Shown here piece by piece: positions 1 through 6,539 of a stretch of DNA of 8,765 nt. The notes beneath the pieces are model-generated. The model saw nothing but the letters and a program-made list of their open reading frames with translations, was not told the DNA's origin and searched no databases. A program made the position numbers and the translations under genes. The first letter of the stretch is position 1, and each line of letters starts with the position of its first letter. Where the stretch lies: NCBI GenBank assembly GCA_028693695.1, contig JAQUUV010000075.1:1-8765 (forward strand), given 5' to 3'. Source of the DNA: Syntrophomonas sp. GTDB taxonomy: Bacteria; Bacillota; Syntrophomonadia; Syntrophomonadales; Syntrophomonadaceae.

Positions 1-206
1 AGGGACTTGCCTGATTTCTTATATTTTACATTCCAACCCTGTTGAGCAGTACATTTGCTATAGCTAATCTTAGGGGACACCTGATATTTCTGCTGGATAA
101 AGGTATTTATCGCCTTCCACCAGGTCAAAGCCGGTTCATTAATGTAGCTAAATATTTCTTCATATGCAAGTGCATGGCTCGCCTCCAGAATCAAGTCCTT
201 GTCCAT
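1..206 (-). CDS. DUF3788 family protein, 3' end missing
   Basis: The reading frame opens at ATG 206 and runs off the left edge with no stop, giving 68 complete codons that begin MDKDLILEAS. The visible part contains an aromatic TWW segment near residues 28-30, then a YSKC motif near residues 49-52, a GW pair and a KYKKSGKSL run at the edge. This pattern matches the N-terminal half of DUF3788 proteins (PF12663), small cytoplasmic proteins of unknown function. The start is supported by an AAAGGAG ribosome binding site 9 bases upstream. The gene follows the GyrI-like gene by only 20 bases on the same strand, so the two are probably cotranscribed. In Firmicutes such proteins often sit near WYL or GyrI-like genes, but no biochemical role can be assigned. 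Assignment is by recalled motif, not by a search. Confidence 0.72.
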   Translation of the reverse strand, partial: MDKDLILEASHALAYEEIFSYINEPALTWWKAINTFIQQKYQVSPKISYSKCTAQQGWNVKYKKSGKS

Positions 207-226
207 TAATCCAAACTCCTTTCAAT

Positions 227-685
227 TTACTTGAGCATAAAGACAATTTTGGTCAGCAGTTCATTTGCGGGGGTATTGGCAGGGTCATTCAAGTAAAACT
301 CATAACATACCCCGGTTGAGGTATGGCCGTTGGCAGCAATCCACTCCATAATTGCATTATAGGCAGGCTCGACTTGATTATATGGTCCGATATGTATGCA
401 GGATACCTGTGGTCCAGCTGGAATTTCACCAGGCTTAAGCTCACCCTTTCCGGCTAGAGGTTTAGATACCGGAAAACCCACCTCTATATCCAGGTCATGC
501 ATATCCATATTAAAATAGCCCACAAAAGGTGCACCTGCTGGTTCTACCCCTATTTCATTCAGATAATTCATTATTGAACCATAAGCTCCTCCTAATACCT
601 GCGGTAAATTTTCGACTGAGCTCCGGGTGCGGATCGAAATTACCTGCTGAGCTGCCTTTTCCACATATTCAAACTGATAATTCAT
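227..685 (-). CDS. GyrI-like (AraC effector-binding type) small-molecule-binding protein
   Basis: This 152-residue protein covers one GyrI-like domain (PF06445/SHS2 fold), the ligand pocket found at the C-terminus of BmrR and Rob-type regulators and in stand-alone SbmC/GyrI proteins. Supporting features are the N-terminal YVEK/AAQQVISIR strand, a VGYFNMDMHD..DIEVGFPV segment (about residues 55-73), a HIGPYNQVEPAY motif (98-109), and a glutamate in YEFYLNDP (about residue 129). That Glu lies where the family usually has the acidic residue that contacts cationic ligands. There is no DNA-binding domain. The start is fixed by an AGGAGG site 7 bases before ATG 685. It lies 66 bases downstream of the WYL regulator and 20 bases upstream of the DUF3788 gene, all on the minus strand with no terminator between, which suggests an operon. 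A role as drug binder, effector partner or hydrolase cannot be decided from sequence. Confidence 0.85.
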   Translation of the reverse strand: MNYQFEYVEKAAQQVISIRTRSSVENLPQVLGGAYGSIMNYLNEIGVEPAGAPFVGYFNMDMHDLDIEVGFPVSKPLAGKGELKPGEIPAGPQVSCIHIGPYNQVEPAYNAIMEWIAANGHTSTGVCYEFYLNDPANTPANELLTKIVFMLK

Positions 686-751
686 ATATTGACCTCCTCA
701 ATTCATTTTCTTAGATTATAACATCCCAAACATGACAACTATGTGTCAGGT

Positions 752-1687
752 TCAGGATGAATATTTCTTAAATATTTCTGCGGCTGTTCTGGCCATTATT
801 TCTCGAACATGCGGAGGATTTATCACCTCCACAGTGCTTCCAAAGCTTAACAGCCAGGCATACAACCAATTATTTTCGGGCAGATGGATTTTAATCATTA
901 TCCTGCCATCATCTTGCCTGATCATATCTGAATCAAAATATTCCTCTACCCTGCTCTCCATCTCCTGCTCAAAAAGCAGGTCCAGTTCAAGCATCCTGGC
1001 ATTTTGTTTCCATTCACCTTCCCATGGAAACTGTTCGTTCGGTAGTTCTCTGGCCGGATAGGATTGGTCCGTAATCAATAGTTCCTTTATCCTGCTTAGT
1101 TTGAAGAGACGGAAATCTTGTCTTAACAGGCACCAGGCATACAGATACCATTTTTGCCCCTTCAGGATCAGTGAATATGGTTCCACCCTGCGCCTGGTTC
1201 TCGTGCCTTCTGCATCCAGATAAACAAATTCAATTTCATTGTAATTTTCGATCGCCTGGCGCAGAAGAATTATTTTTTCTTTTAGCGGCTCATTTCCTCC
1301 CCAGGGAGACAGGTCGACTATCATTTGCCTGGTCTTCAGGTCAACCATATCAAGCTGAGCCGAGGATAGAGGGTTTTTCAGTTTCTCCATTAATACATCA
1401 AAGCGGCTATCCGGCATCATACCGGAAACTCCTTTTAAGGTAGTAATGATAGCAGCCATATCATTAGCACTAAGAACACTTTTGTCCAGACGATAGCCTT
1501 CTGCAATGCCGATACCACCATTGGCACCCTGATAGGTTACGATAGGAATCCCGGCCAGGTTGATAGCATCCACATCCCGTAGTATAGTCCGAACCGAAAC
1601 GTCAAACATTTCGGCCAGTTCTTTGGCCTGAACCCGTTCTCTTCTAAGCAGAACTACCAGAATCGAAATCAATCTATCGATCTTCAC
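752..1687 (-). CDS. YafY-type HTH-WYL domain transcriptional regulator
   Basis: This 311-residue cytoplasmic regulator begins with a winged HTH (HTH_11/DeoR-like, residues 1-67; AKELAEMFDVSVRTILRDVD is the helix-turn-helix). The central WYL domain (about 137-205) carries the signature WYL at residues 180-182 in KWYLYAWC, plus arginines 166-168 in the TRRRVEPY strand. A C-terminal WCX-like region (about 233-308) follows. Length is normal for the YafY/PafBC-like family, which senses an effector or nucleic acid through WYL. The start is GTG 1687, preceded by AGGTGG. An ATG at 1691 overlaps it but is out of frame. The gene heads the WYL, GyrI-like, DUF3788 series and diverges from the efflux operon, so it may control its own operon, the efflux genes or both. 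Its target is not shown by the sequence. Confidence 0.93.
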   Translation of the reverse strand: MKIDRLISILVVLLRRERVQAKELAEMFDVSVRTILRDVDAINLAGIPIVTYQGANGGIGIAEGYRLDKSVLSANDMAAIITTLKGVSGMMPDSRFDVLMEKLKNPLSSAQLDMVDLKTRQMIVDLSPWGGNEPLKEKIILLRQAIENYNEIEFVYLDAEGTRTRRRVEPYSLILKGQKWYLYAWCLLRQDFRLFKLSRIKELLITDQSYPARELPNEQFPWEGEWKQNARMLELDLLFEQEMESRVEEYFDSDMIRQDDGRIMIKIHLPENNWLYAWLLSFGSTVEVINPPHVREIMARTAAEIFKKYSS

Positions 1688-1720
1688 TCATTCACCACCT
1701 GTTTTTAGACTGAAGCTTTA

Positions 1721-1750
1721 TTAATATGATAATATTTCGTCATTAGACAA
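1721..1750 (-). promoter_or_regulatory. Candidate sigma-A promoter for the WYL regulator operon
   Basis: Read on the minus strand, TTGTCT (1750-1745) is followed after 18 bases by TATTAA (1726-1721). Each box matches 4 of 6 consensus bases. The -10 box lies about 34 bases before the GTG start. The region is AT-rich and no better pair was seen between the divergent genes, but the match is weak. Confidence 0.3.
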
Positions 1751-1818
1751 GGTATACGTTTCCTTTAAGATTCTCCCCCAATGGTGCTTATCCTTTTTTA
1801 CGAGCTAAGATACTAACG

Positions 1819-1840
1819 GTTAATGTTATTGCTGTTAATG
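1819..1840. repeat. Direct repeat GTTAATG in the divergent control region
   Basis: GTTAATG occurs at 1819-1825 and 1834-1840, a start-to-start spacing of 15 bases. The first copy overlaps a small dyad, TAAC-G-GTTA (1814-1822). The pair lies just upstream of the -35 box at 1856, where an activator such as a WYL regulator could bind. Seven-base repeats arise easily by chance in AT-rich DNA. Confidence 0.25.
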
Positions 1841-1855
1841 ACGTTACAAAATTCA

Positions 1856-1884
1856 TTGACAAACCCTTAAAAGCATGGAAAAAT
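1856..1884 (+). promoter_or_regulatory. Candidate upstream promoter (P1) of the efflux operon
   Basis: A perfect TTGACA -35 box (1856-1861) is followed after 17 bases by AAAAAT (1879-1884), which matches 4 of 6 bases of the -10 consensus. Transcription would start near 1891, right at the left arm of the candidate operator dyad. The consensus -35 makes this the stronger of two options for this operon, with P2 as the alternative. Confidence 0.45.
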
Positions 1885-1919
1885 GTATTGATTGCTGACT
1901 ATTCGTCCATATACAATAC
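1885..1919. promoter_or_regulatory. Candidate TetR operator, 35-base imperfect dyad
   Basis: The outer arms GTATTG (1885-1890) and CAATAC (1914-1919) are exact reverse complements. The inner arms GAC (1897-1899) and GTC (1905-1907) share the same centre, base 1902. Counting every pair around that centre, 11 of 17 are complementary. The dyad lies between the P1 promoter and the tetR start and overlaps P2, the expected place for an autorepressor. A long dyad fits regulators such as QacR, which bind extended operators. This is inferred from symmetry and position only. Confidence 0.4.
1888..1917 (+). promoter_or_regulatory. Candidate downstream promoter (P2) of the efflux operon
   Basis: TTGATT (1888-1893, 4 of 6) is followed after 18 bases by TACAAT (1912-1917, 5 of 6). 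It is an alternative to P1 and lies wholly inside the 35-base dyad, so a repressor bound there would block it directly. Transcripts from P2 would start near 1924 and exclude any tetR start upstream of 1949. Confidence 0.3.
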
Positions 1920-1934
1920 TACTTGGTCGTAAAA

Positions 1935-1942
1935 GGGGAGGG
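1935..1942 (+). promoter_or_regulatory. Ribosome binding site that fixes the tetR start at TTG 1949
   Basis: GGGGAGGG ends 6 bases before TTG 1949. The upstream in-frame TTG at 1892 has no comparable site and would place 19 residues, unlike TetR N-termini, before the helix-turn-helix. Confidence 0.75.
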
Positions 1943-1948
1943 AATATC

Positions 1949-2560
1949 TTGACATCTCGTCGGGATCGAGAAAAAGAATTTAAAAAGCAATTAATAGCTG
2001 AAGCTGCCTATAAACTTTTTTCCAGCAGTTCATTTGAAGCTGTAACCGTGGAAGATATTGCTCGCCAAGCTGAATTTGGCAAGGGTACTCTGTACCTGTA
2101 TTTTGAAAACAAGGAAGATATTCTAGTATACATATTTTGTCATGGTGTAGAAGAACTTTGTAAGGATATTGAAGACCAATGTTCTGAGGAACCTGATATC
2201 GAGGAAGCACTAAATCGCTATATGAGCTTGCAATACTCTTTTTATCAGAAATATCATTCTATGTTTCTTTCCTTACTTCGCAGAAAACTCGAAGGAACTC
2301 TTAATCCCGATCAATTTCTGGACACCGTGCACAAGCAGGATGTAATAACTGATCTAGTAGCCGGCATACTAGCGCGGGGTACCCGCGAAGGATATATTGT
2401 TGCGGTTGACAGTCGCAAACTGGCTCGCGTTATCAGAAACGTTTTGAAAGGTTTTAGTTTCGAAGCCCTGGATCGAAAAGACATTGATGCGGAAAAAGAT
2501 CTCGAATTGATAAAGATGGTTTTATCTAATGGAATTATGGTTGGAGGAGGAAAACAATAG
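1949..2560 (+). CDS. TetR/AcrR family transcriptional repressor
   Basis: From the TTG start at 1949 this is a 203-residue protein, a normal TetR length. The N-terminal domain (residues 10-57) has the classical pattern: an amphipathic first helix (IAEAAYKLFSSSSFEAVTV), then the HTH (EDIARQAEFGKGTLYLYFENKEDIL), with the family-typical GTLYLYF recognition segment at 46-52. The C-terminal helices (about 60-203) should form the ligand pocket and dimer face. They show no family-specific motif, so the inducer is unknown. The stop codon is 2 bases before the membrane fusion gene, and the GGAGGAGG used by that gene lies inside the tetR coding end, so translation is probably coupled. The protein most likely represses its own efflux operon through the dyad at 1885-1919. 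A longer product from TTG 1892 is possible but poorly supported. Confidence 0.92.
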   Translation: MTSRRDREKEFKKQLIAEAAYKLFSSSSFEAVTVEDIARQAEFGKGTLYLYFENKEDILVYIFCHGVEELCKDIEDQCSEEPDIEEALNRYMSLQYSFYQKYHSMFLSLLRRKLEGTLNPDQFLDTVHKQDVITDLVAGILARGTREGYIVAVDSRKLARVIRNVLKGFSFEALDRKDIDAEKDLELIKMVLSNGIMVGGGKQ

Positions 2561-2562
2561 CA

Positions 2563-3672
2563 ATGGATGATAATGAAGCAATGGTAACCCCTAAAGATAT
2601 ATTGGCACAGAGTAATGGGAAGATAATAAAGATAGTAGTCCTTTTGGCGGTGTTACTCGGGGGTATGGTTGGGGGATATATTTGGTGGAATAATCTCCGC
2701 ACCTCAATTAGTACTGATAATGCCAAAGTAGTTGGTGATATTGTTGATATAAGCCCTAAAGTAGCTGGTCGCCTCGAAGAGTTATCAGTCCAGGAGGGGG
2801 CTTATGTGGAGGCTGGGCAGATTGTTGCCGTGTTGGATAATGCTCAATACAAGATTAATCTCAATCAAGCTAAGGCGTCGTTAGATATAAGCAAAGCCAA
2901 TTATGACAAATTACCTGATGACCTTAAATCTACGCAAGCTACGGTTGAAAAATCCCGGAATAATATCCTTACTTCCCAGGCTCAGGTTAAGTCATCCGAA
3001 GTAGCGGTAGCTGATGCTAAAAGAAATCTTGCTCAAAATGAATCGCTTTTCCAGAATGAAAGTATTTCAAAGGAAGTTCTAGAAACCTCTCGCTCCAGCT
3101 ATGCCAAGGCTCAAGCCACACTAGAGGCTAGTCAGGCGACTGTAATGGCTAATCAGGCAGCCTTACAGGAATCACAGGCTAAAATGGATTCTTTGGACAA
3201 AACTGGTGCTGCTATTTACCTGGCACAGCTAGAACAAGCTCAAGCCACCTATGATAATGCTCAACTAGCTCTAACGAATTCAATTATAAAAGCACCGATT
3301 AGTGGTACAGTGGTACGGCTTGCTTTACAGGTAGGAGAAAATGTTTCGCCGGGTCAGACTATTATTACAATTAGCAATCTGGATACAACCTGGATAAGCG
3401 CTAACATTGAGGAAGATAAAAGTAGTCGGGTAAAAGTTGGCCAGGACGTTGATGTAAAAATTGACTCTTTCCCAGGTATTTTATTTGCCGGTAAGGTCAG
3501 TGAACTGGGAGGAGCAACCCAGTCCACCTTTGCTTTGATTTCCTCCGAGAATTCTTCGGGCAATTATACTAAGGTTACCCAAAGATTTTCGTTCAAGATT
3601 ACTGTAGACAAAAAGGGTTTGGTTTTTAAACCTGGAATGTCAGCAGTTATCAAGATACACACGGGAAGCTAA
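2563..3672 (+). CDS. EmrA/HlyD-type membrane fusion (adaptor) protein of an efflux pump
   Basis: This 369-residue adaptor works with the MFS transporter encoded just downstream. Residues 20-42 form the single N-terminal membrane anchor (KIIKIVVLLAVLLGG...YIWW). The first lipoyl half-motif covers about 51-95 (DISPKVAGRLEELSVQEGAYV). A long Ala/Gln-rich coiled-coil hairpin spans about 97-240, and the second lipoyl half is at 241-275 (IKAPISGTVVRLALQVGENV). A beta-barrel region follows, ending in FKPGMSAVIKIHT. This order matches EmrA. ATG 2563 is 12 bases after GGAGGAGG, rather far, but no other in-frame start fits better; ATG 2581 would still keep the membrane anchor. The gene is 2 bases after tetR and 29 bases before the MFS gene. 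No TolC-like outer-membrane gene is in the operon, so in a single-membrane cell the adaptor would act at the outer face of the membrane or in the wall zone. Confidence 0.93.
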   Translation: MDDNEAMVTPKDILAQSNGKIIKIVVLLAVLLGGMVGGYIWWNNLRTSISTDNAKVVGDIVDISPKVAGRLEELSVQEGAYVEAGQIVAVLDNAQYKINLNQAKASLDISKANYDKLPDDLKSTQATVEKSRNNILTSQAQVKSSEVAVADAKRNLAQNESLFQNESISKEVLETSRSSYAKAQATLEASQATVMANQAALQESQAKMDSLDKTGAAIYLAQLEQAQATYDNAQLALTNSIIKAPISGTVVRLALQVGENVSPGQTIITISNLDTTWISANIEEDKSSRVKVGQDVDVKIDSFPGILFAGKVSELGGATQSTFALISSENSSGNYTKVTQRFSFKITVDKKGLVFKPGMSAVIKIHTGS

Positions 3673-3701
3673 GCGGATGGTGAGAGGCAGAGATAAGGTA
3701 T

Positions 3702-5258
3702 ATGAATAAACCAGATACAGAAAAAATAAATTGGTCCATTCTGGTTGTAATAGTAATTGGCACTTTCATGGCCATCTTAGATAGCAGCATAGTCAATGTG
3801 GCTTTACCTAAAATGATGACTATCTTCAATGCATCTGCGGACCAAATTCAGTGGATACTGACCGCTTATATGTTAACTCTGGGAGTAATAATGCCAATAT
3901 CAGGTTTCCTGGGAGATACCTTCGGATATAAAAGGACGTATATTGTAGCCCTGACTTTATTCGTAATAGGTTCTGTCTTATGTGGAATGTCCATGGGTGT
4001 TAACACCATGATTGCGGCCCGTATAATACAGGCTCTGGGAGGCGGCATTATGCAGCCTCTGGGTATGGCCTTAATCTATCAATCATTTCCCCGCTCGAAG
4101 ATAGGAATGGTTCTAGGCTTTTGGGGTATTGCCGCTATGGCAGCTCCTGCTATTGGACCTACCCTGGGTGGTTATCTGATAGAATACGCCAACTGGCGCT
4201 CGATATTTTACATCAACCTGCCCATTGGCATGCTCAACCTTTTCCTGGCCGGCATTATCTTAAAGGAAACCCCATTGATAAAGGGCAAACATTTTGATTT
4301 CGTTGGCATTGCCACTTCCATTATTGGACTGTTTTGCATACTGCTGGCTTTAAGCGATGGAACTAAATATGGTTGGAGTTCGCCCTTTATCGTAGGTTTA
4401 TTGAGTACTTCCTTGATTACTCTGACCATCTTTGTATTTAATGAACTGCAACATCCTGAACCTATTCTGGATTTGAGGATGTTTAAGAACTTTTTATTTA
4501 CAATGTCAGTCATAATCGGTTCATTACTGGCGATGGGAATGTTCGGAGCGATATTCCTGATTCCTATGCTGCTACAGAACGTTCTGGGACAAACCGCTAT
4601 GAAAACAGGTCTAATCATGTTTCCAGCGGCTATAGCATCAGGTGTAATGATGCCACTTAGTGGCAAGCTCTTTGACAAATATGGTGCTCAGGGAATCGTT
4701 ATAGTCGGTCTGGTATTAGTCACCTGGACTACCTACGCCATGAATGGCTTCAATGATCTCACCCCTTATGCAGTCATGACCGTATGGCTAATCATTCGTG
4801 GTGCAGGGATGGGCTTGTCAATGATGCCCGTTACAACCGTAGGCATGAACACAGTACCACCCGCGCTCATTGGCAGGGCATCTGCGCTAAGTAATGTTAT
4901 CCGCCAGGTAGCTTCTTCATTTGGAATCGCAATGTTCACCACCATTATGCAACATCGGCAGGTTTACCATTTCTCCAATATGGCTCAATCGGTTAATATA
5001 AATAGCAACGAATACATCCACCTGCAGACTACCTTAAGCGATATGGCCACTTCTCTAGGTTTGGGATATGGAACCACCCAGGGCCTGGGACTTAGCATTA
5101 TCGCCAAGGAAATTGGCAAACTATCAATGATCCAGGCCATTGATGACTGCTTTATTGTGGCTGCGGCTCTATGTCTGGTCGCTCTGGTAATGTCGCTGTT
5201 TCTCAAAGAAGGTGAAAAAATTGCGCTTCCAACCGAATCCAGCCTTCCACTCGAATAG
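3702..5258 (+). CDS. DHA2 family (EmrB/QacA) 14-helix MFS drug exporter
   Basis: This 518-residue integral membrane protein should expel toxic compounds by proton antiport. It shows the DHA2 hallmarks: ILDSSIVNVALP in helix 1 (motif D1, Asp near residue 26), WILTAYML in helix 2, GDTFGYKRTY in the loop after it (motif A, about 70-79), and PAIGPTLGGYL in helix 5 (motif C, about 148-158), followed by NWRSIFYINLPIG. Hydrophobic segments are compatible with 14 helices, and the length is typical of EmrB. A hydrophilic loop near residues 425-450 precedes the last helices. The ribosome binding site is weak: AAGG lies only 3 bases from ATG and GAGAGG is 14 bases away, so expression may depend on coupling to the adaptor gene 29 bases upstream. 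The substrate cannot be predicted; EmrAB-like pumps commonly export hydrophobic weak acids and uncouplers. A strong terminator follows. Confidence 0.95.
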   Translation: MNKPDTEKINWSILVVIVIGTFMAILDSSIVNVALPKMMTIFNASADQIQWILTAYMLTLGVIMPISGFLGDTFGYKRTYIVALTLFVIGSVLCGMSMGVNTMIAARIIQALGGGIMQPLGMALIYQSFPRSKIGMVLGFWGIAAMAAPAIGPTLGGYLIEYANWRSIFYINLPIGMLNLFLAGIILKETPLIKGKHFDFVGIATSIIGLFCILLALSDGTKYGWSSPFIVGLLSTSLITLTIFVFNELQHPEPILDLRMFKNFLFTMSVIIGSLLAMGMFGAIFLIPMLLQNVLGQTAMKTGLIMFPAAIASGVMMPLSGKLFDKYGAQGIVIVGLVLVTWTTYAMNGFNDLTPYAVMTVWLIIRGAGMGLSMMPVTTVGMNTVPPALIGRASALSNVIRQVASSFGIAMFTTIMQHRQVYHFSNMAQSVNINSNEYIHLQTTLSDMATSLGLGYGTTQGLGLSIIAKEIGKLSMIQAIDDCFIVAAALCLVALVMSLFLKEGEKIALPTESSLPLE

Positions 5259-5291
5259 TGCAAATAAGATGAGCATCACCAATTTTAGGGT

Positions 5292-5375
5292 AACCCTTTT
5301 GGGTTTCTACTCATATCATAAATTGCAGGCACGAGCTGCCTGCGCGAACAGCCTGCTGGGATTAATCCCGAGGCT
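5292..5375 (+). repeat. Series of small hairpins before the efflux operon terminator
   Basis: Three inverted repeats lie in a row after the MFS stop. AACCC-TTTT-GGGTT is at 5292-5305. GCAGGCA (5325-5331) pairs with TGCCTGC (5337-5343) across a 5-base loop. AGCCT (5350-5354) pairs with AGGCT (5371-5375) and encloses the perfect palindrome GGGATTAATCCC (5358-5369). None has a T-run of its own. They may protect the 3' end of the message or form one structured 3' region with the terminator. Confidence 0.55.
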
Positions 5376-5378
5376 TTC

Positions 5379-5436
5379 ATATAATAAGCCGGGAAGAGCT
5401 AAGCCCTTCCCGGCTTATTATATATCGTTTATTTTT
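5379..5436 (+). terminator. Strong intrinsic terminator of the efflux operon
   Basis: A perfect 18-bp stem is formed by 5379-5396 (ATATAATAAGCCGGGAAG) and 5406-5423 with a 9-base loop, followed by the T-rich stretch ending TTTATTTTT at 5436. It lies 120 bases after the MFS stop. The same stem is crossed by minus-strand transcripts of the convergent lipoprotein gene, but on that side no good T-run follows, so it works best for the plus strand. Confidence 0.93.
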
Positions 5437-5543
5437 AAAAACGAGGCTTTGTATGACTAACCCAAATTTCCTCTCACAACCCCGCAAATCGCCTATATAA
5501 CTGCAATAAGTGGGTTAATTCAGTCACTACAAGCTCTTTGTTT

Positions 5544-6509
5544 TCATAACATATCAATTGAAAATTGGTAATACCCTTCAATAGTCTTTTTCAGAACCTC
5601 ATCTGGTTTAGCTAAAATAGTGTCAATATTATAGAATTCCTTAAACAAGTAGTGTAAATCTTCCAATAATATTCCTCTCTGCTTCAACTGTGTTTTCTGC
5701 TCCTCCGTAAAACTGCTCTCAAAATTTGCTTCATCCTGTACAGTATAGTATTTCTGGTAGTCACCATAAGTCCAATCGCTTAGATCCCGATTCTCCAATT
5801 CCTTATACCTGAGCTTTACTGACTTTATCATTTCTTCAGGTAGTTTCCAGGTACTTTCTATAACTGTGTAATCATTATATGAAAACATGGCTAGCTCTTT
5901 TTCTGAATATCCATGCTGTCTTAAATCACCTTTGAAATCATAAGTAAATGCATCCAAAGGTTTTGTTTCAATAACTTTATACCAATTATTTATTTTTGGA
6001 ATTCGGATGTCCATGGACCTAGGCAGTTCAACTGCTTTAAGTATTTTATCCCTGTTCGGGTAGTTTTTATTATTAATTGCCTCCATGACATCCTCAGGCA
6101 AGAATTTTACGATTTCATATAATGAAAAAACGCCACTATTCGCTATGAACAACTGATTCTTCTCATCTGATTTTATTTCAACTTTAAAATAGTCTAAAAA
6201 AAAGCTCAAGGGCAGATAGGCTATGCCGTCTTCATCGACAGCCGGTTTTTTCATTATGTACATTATATATCCGTCTTTATATACATAGGGGGTGGTAAAG
6301 TCGAACTTCAAAATTATCCTGTCTTGCCTTAAAACAATACAGCCGTCTTCAATTGAATATGTCAGTCCCAGCAAACTGCTTACTTCCTTTGCTGACACCA
6401 TTGAGACTCCGTTAATGTCCTTAATCATATTGCTTCTTGATGTACCTGCCTGGCATCCTGCAAGGGAAAACAAGCCTATCATGAGAATAACGCATATAAA
6501 CTTTTGCAT
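5544..6509 (-). CDS. Predicted lipoprotein with copper-amine-oxidase-N-like domain, function unknown
   Basis: Starting at ATG 6509 the product has 321 residues. Residues 1-19 are a lipoprotein signal peptide (MQKFICVILMIGLFSLAGC) with lipobox LAGC and lipid-modified Cys19, so the protein should be anchored outside the membrane. Residues 30-125 resemble the two-part copper amine oxidase N-terminal-like fold (PF07833): an INGVSMVSAKEVSSLLGL half, then a DEDGIAYLPLSFFLDYFKVEI half. That is a wall or surface domain and not an oxidase. Residues 126-321 are charged and rich in Lys, Glu and Tyr, with no motif I recognise. A TTG at 6524 would add five residues but would overlap the ribosome binding site. 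The gene stands alone, convergent with the efflux operon, with its own promoter. It looks clearly more AT-rich than the radical SAM gene, which may point to separate origin. Confidence 0.8.
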   Translation of the reverse strand: MQKFICVILMIGLFSLAGCQAGTSRSNMIKDINGVSMVSAKEVSSLLGLTYSIEDGCIVLRQDRIILKFDFTTPYVYKDGYIMYIMKKPAVDEDGIAYLPLSFFLDYFKVEIKSDEKNQLFIANSGVFSLYEIVKFLPEDVMEAINNKNYPNRDKILKAVELPRSMDIRIPKINNWYKVIETKPLDAFTYDFKGDLRQHGYSEKELAMFSYNDYTVIESTWKLPEEMIKSVKLRYKELENRDLSDWTYGDYQKYYTVQDEANFESSFTEEQKTQLKQRGILLEDLHYLFKEFYNIDTILAKPDEVLKKTIEGYYQFSIDML

Positions 6510-6515
6510 AAAAGA

Positions 6516-6522
6516 CCCTCTC
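6516..6522 (-). promoter_or_regulatory. Ribosome binding site that fixes the lipoprotein start at ATG 6509
   Basis: Read on the minus strand, GAGAGGG ends 6 bases before ATG 6509. The alternative in-frame TTG at 6524 overlaps this site and is therefore unlikely. Confidence 0.7.
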
Positions 6523-6539
6523 AATTCATTTTACAATTT

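Noticed and set aside
1892..1948. Extended TetR N-terminus from TTG 1892
   Set aside because: No ribosome binding site precedes it, the added residues do not look like a TetR start, and it lies inside the candidate promoter and operator. TTG 1949 has an excellent GGGGAGGG site.
4208..4678. A 156-codon open frame on the minus strand inside the MFS gene
   Set aside because: It is antisense to a clear transporter gene, has no family pattern, and is explained by the codon composition of the real gene.
5212..5460. An 82-codon open frame on the plus strand after the MFS gene
   Set aside because: It overlaps the end of the MFS gene in another frame and reads through the hairpins and the terminator stem, with no ribosome binding site and no recognisable protein pattern.
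5454..5526. TGAC-TAACCCA pairing with TGGGTTA and GTCA as a terminator of the lipoprotein gene
   Set aside because: The loop is 46 bases long and no T-run follows directly on the minus strand, so it does not meet the pattern of an intrinsic terminator.
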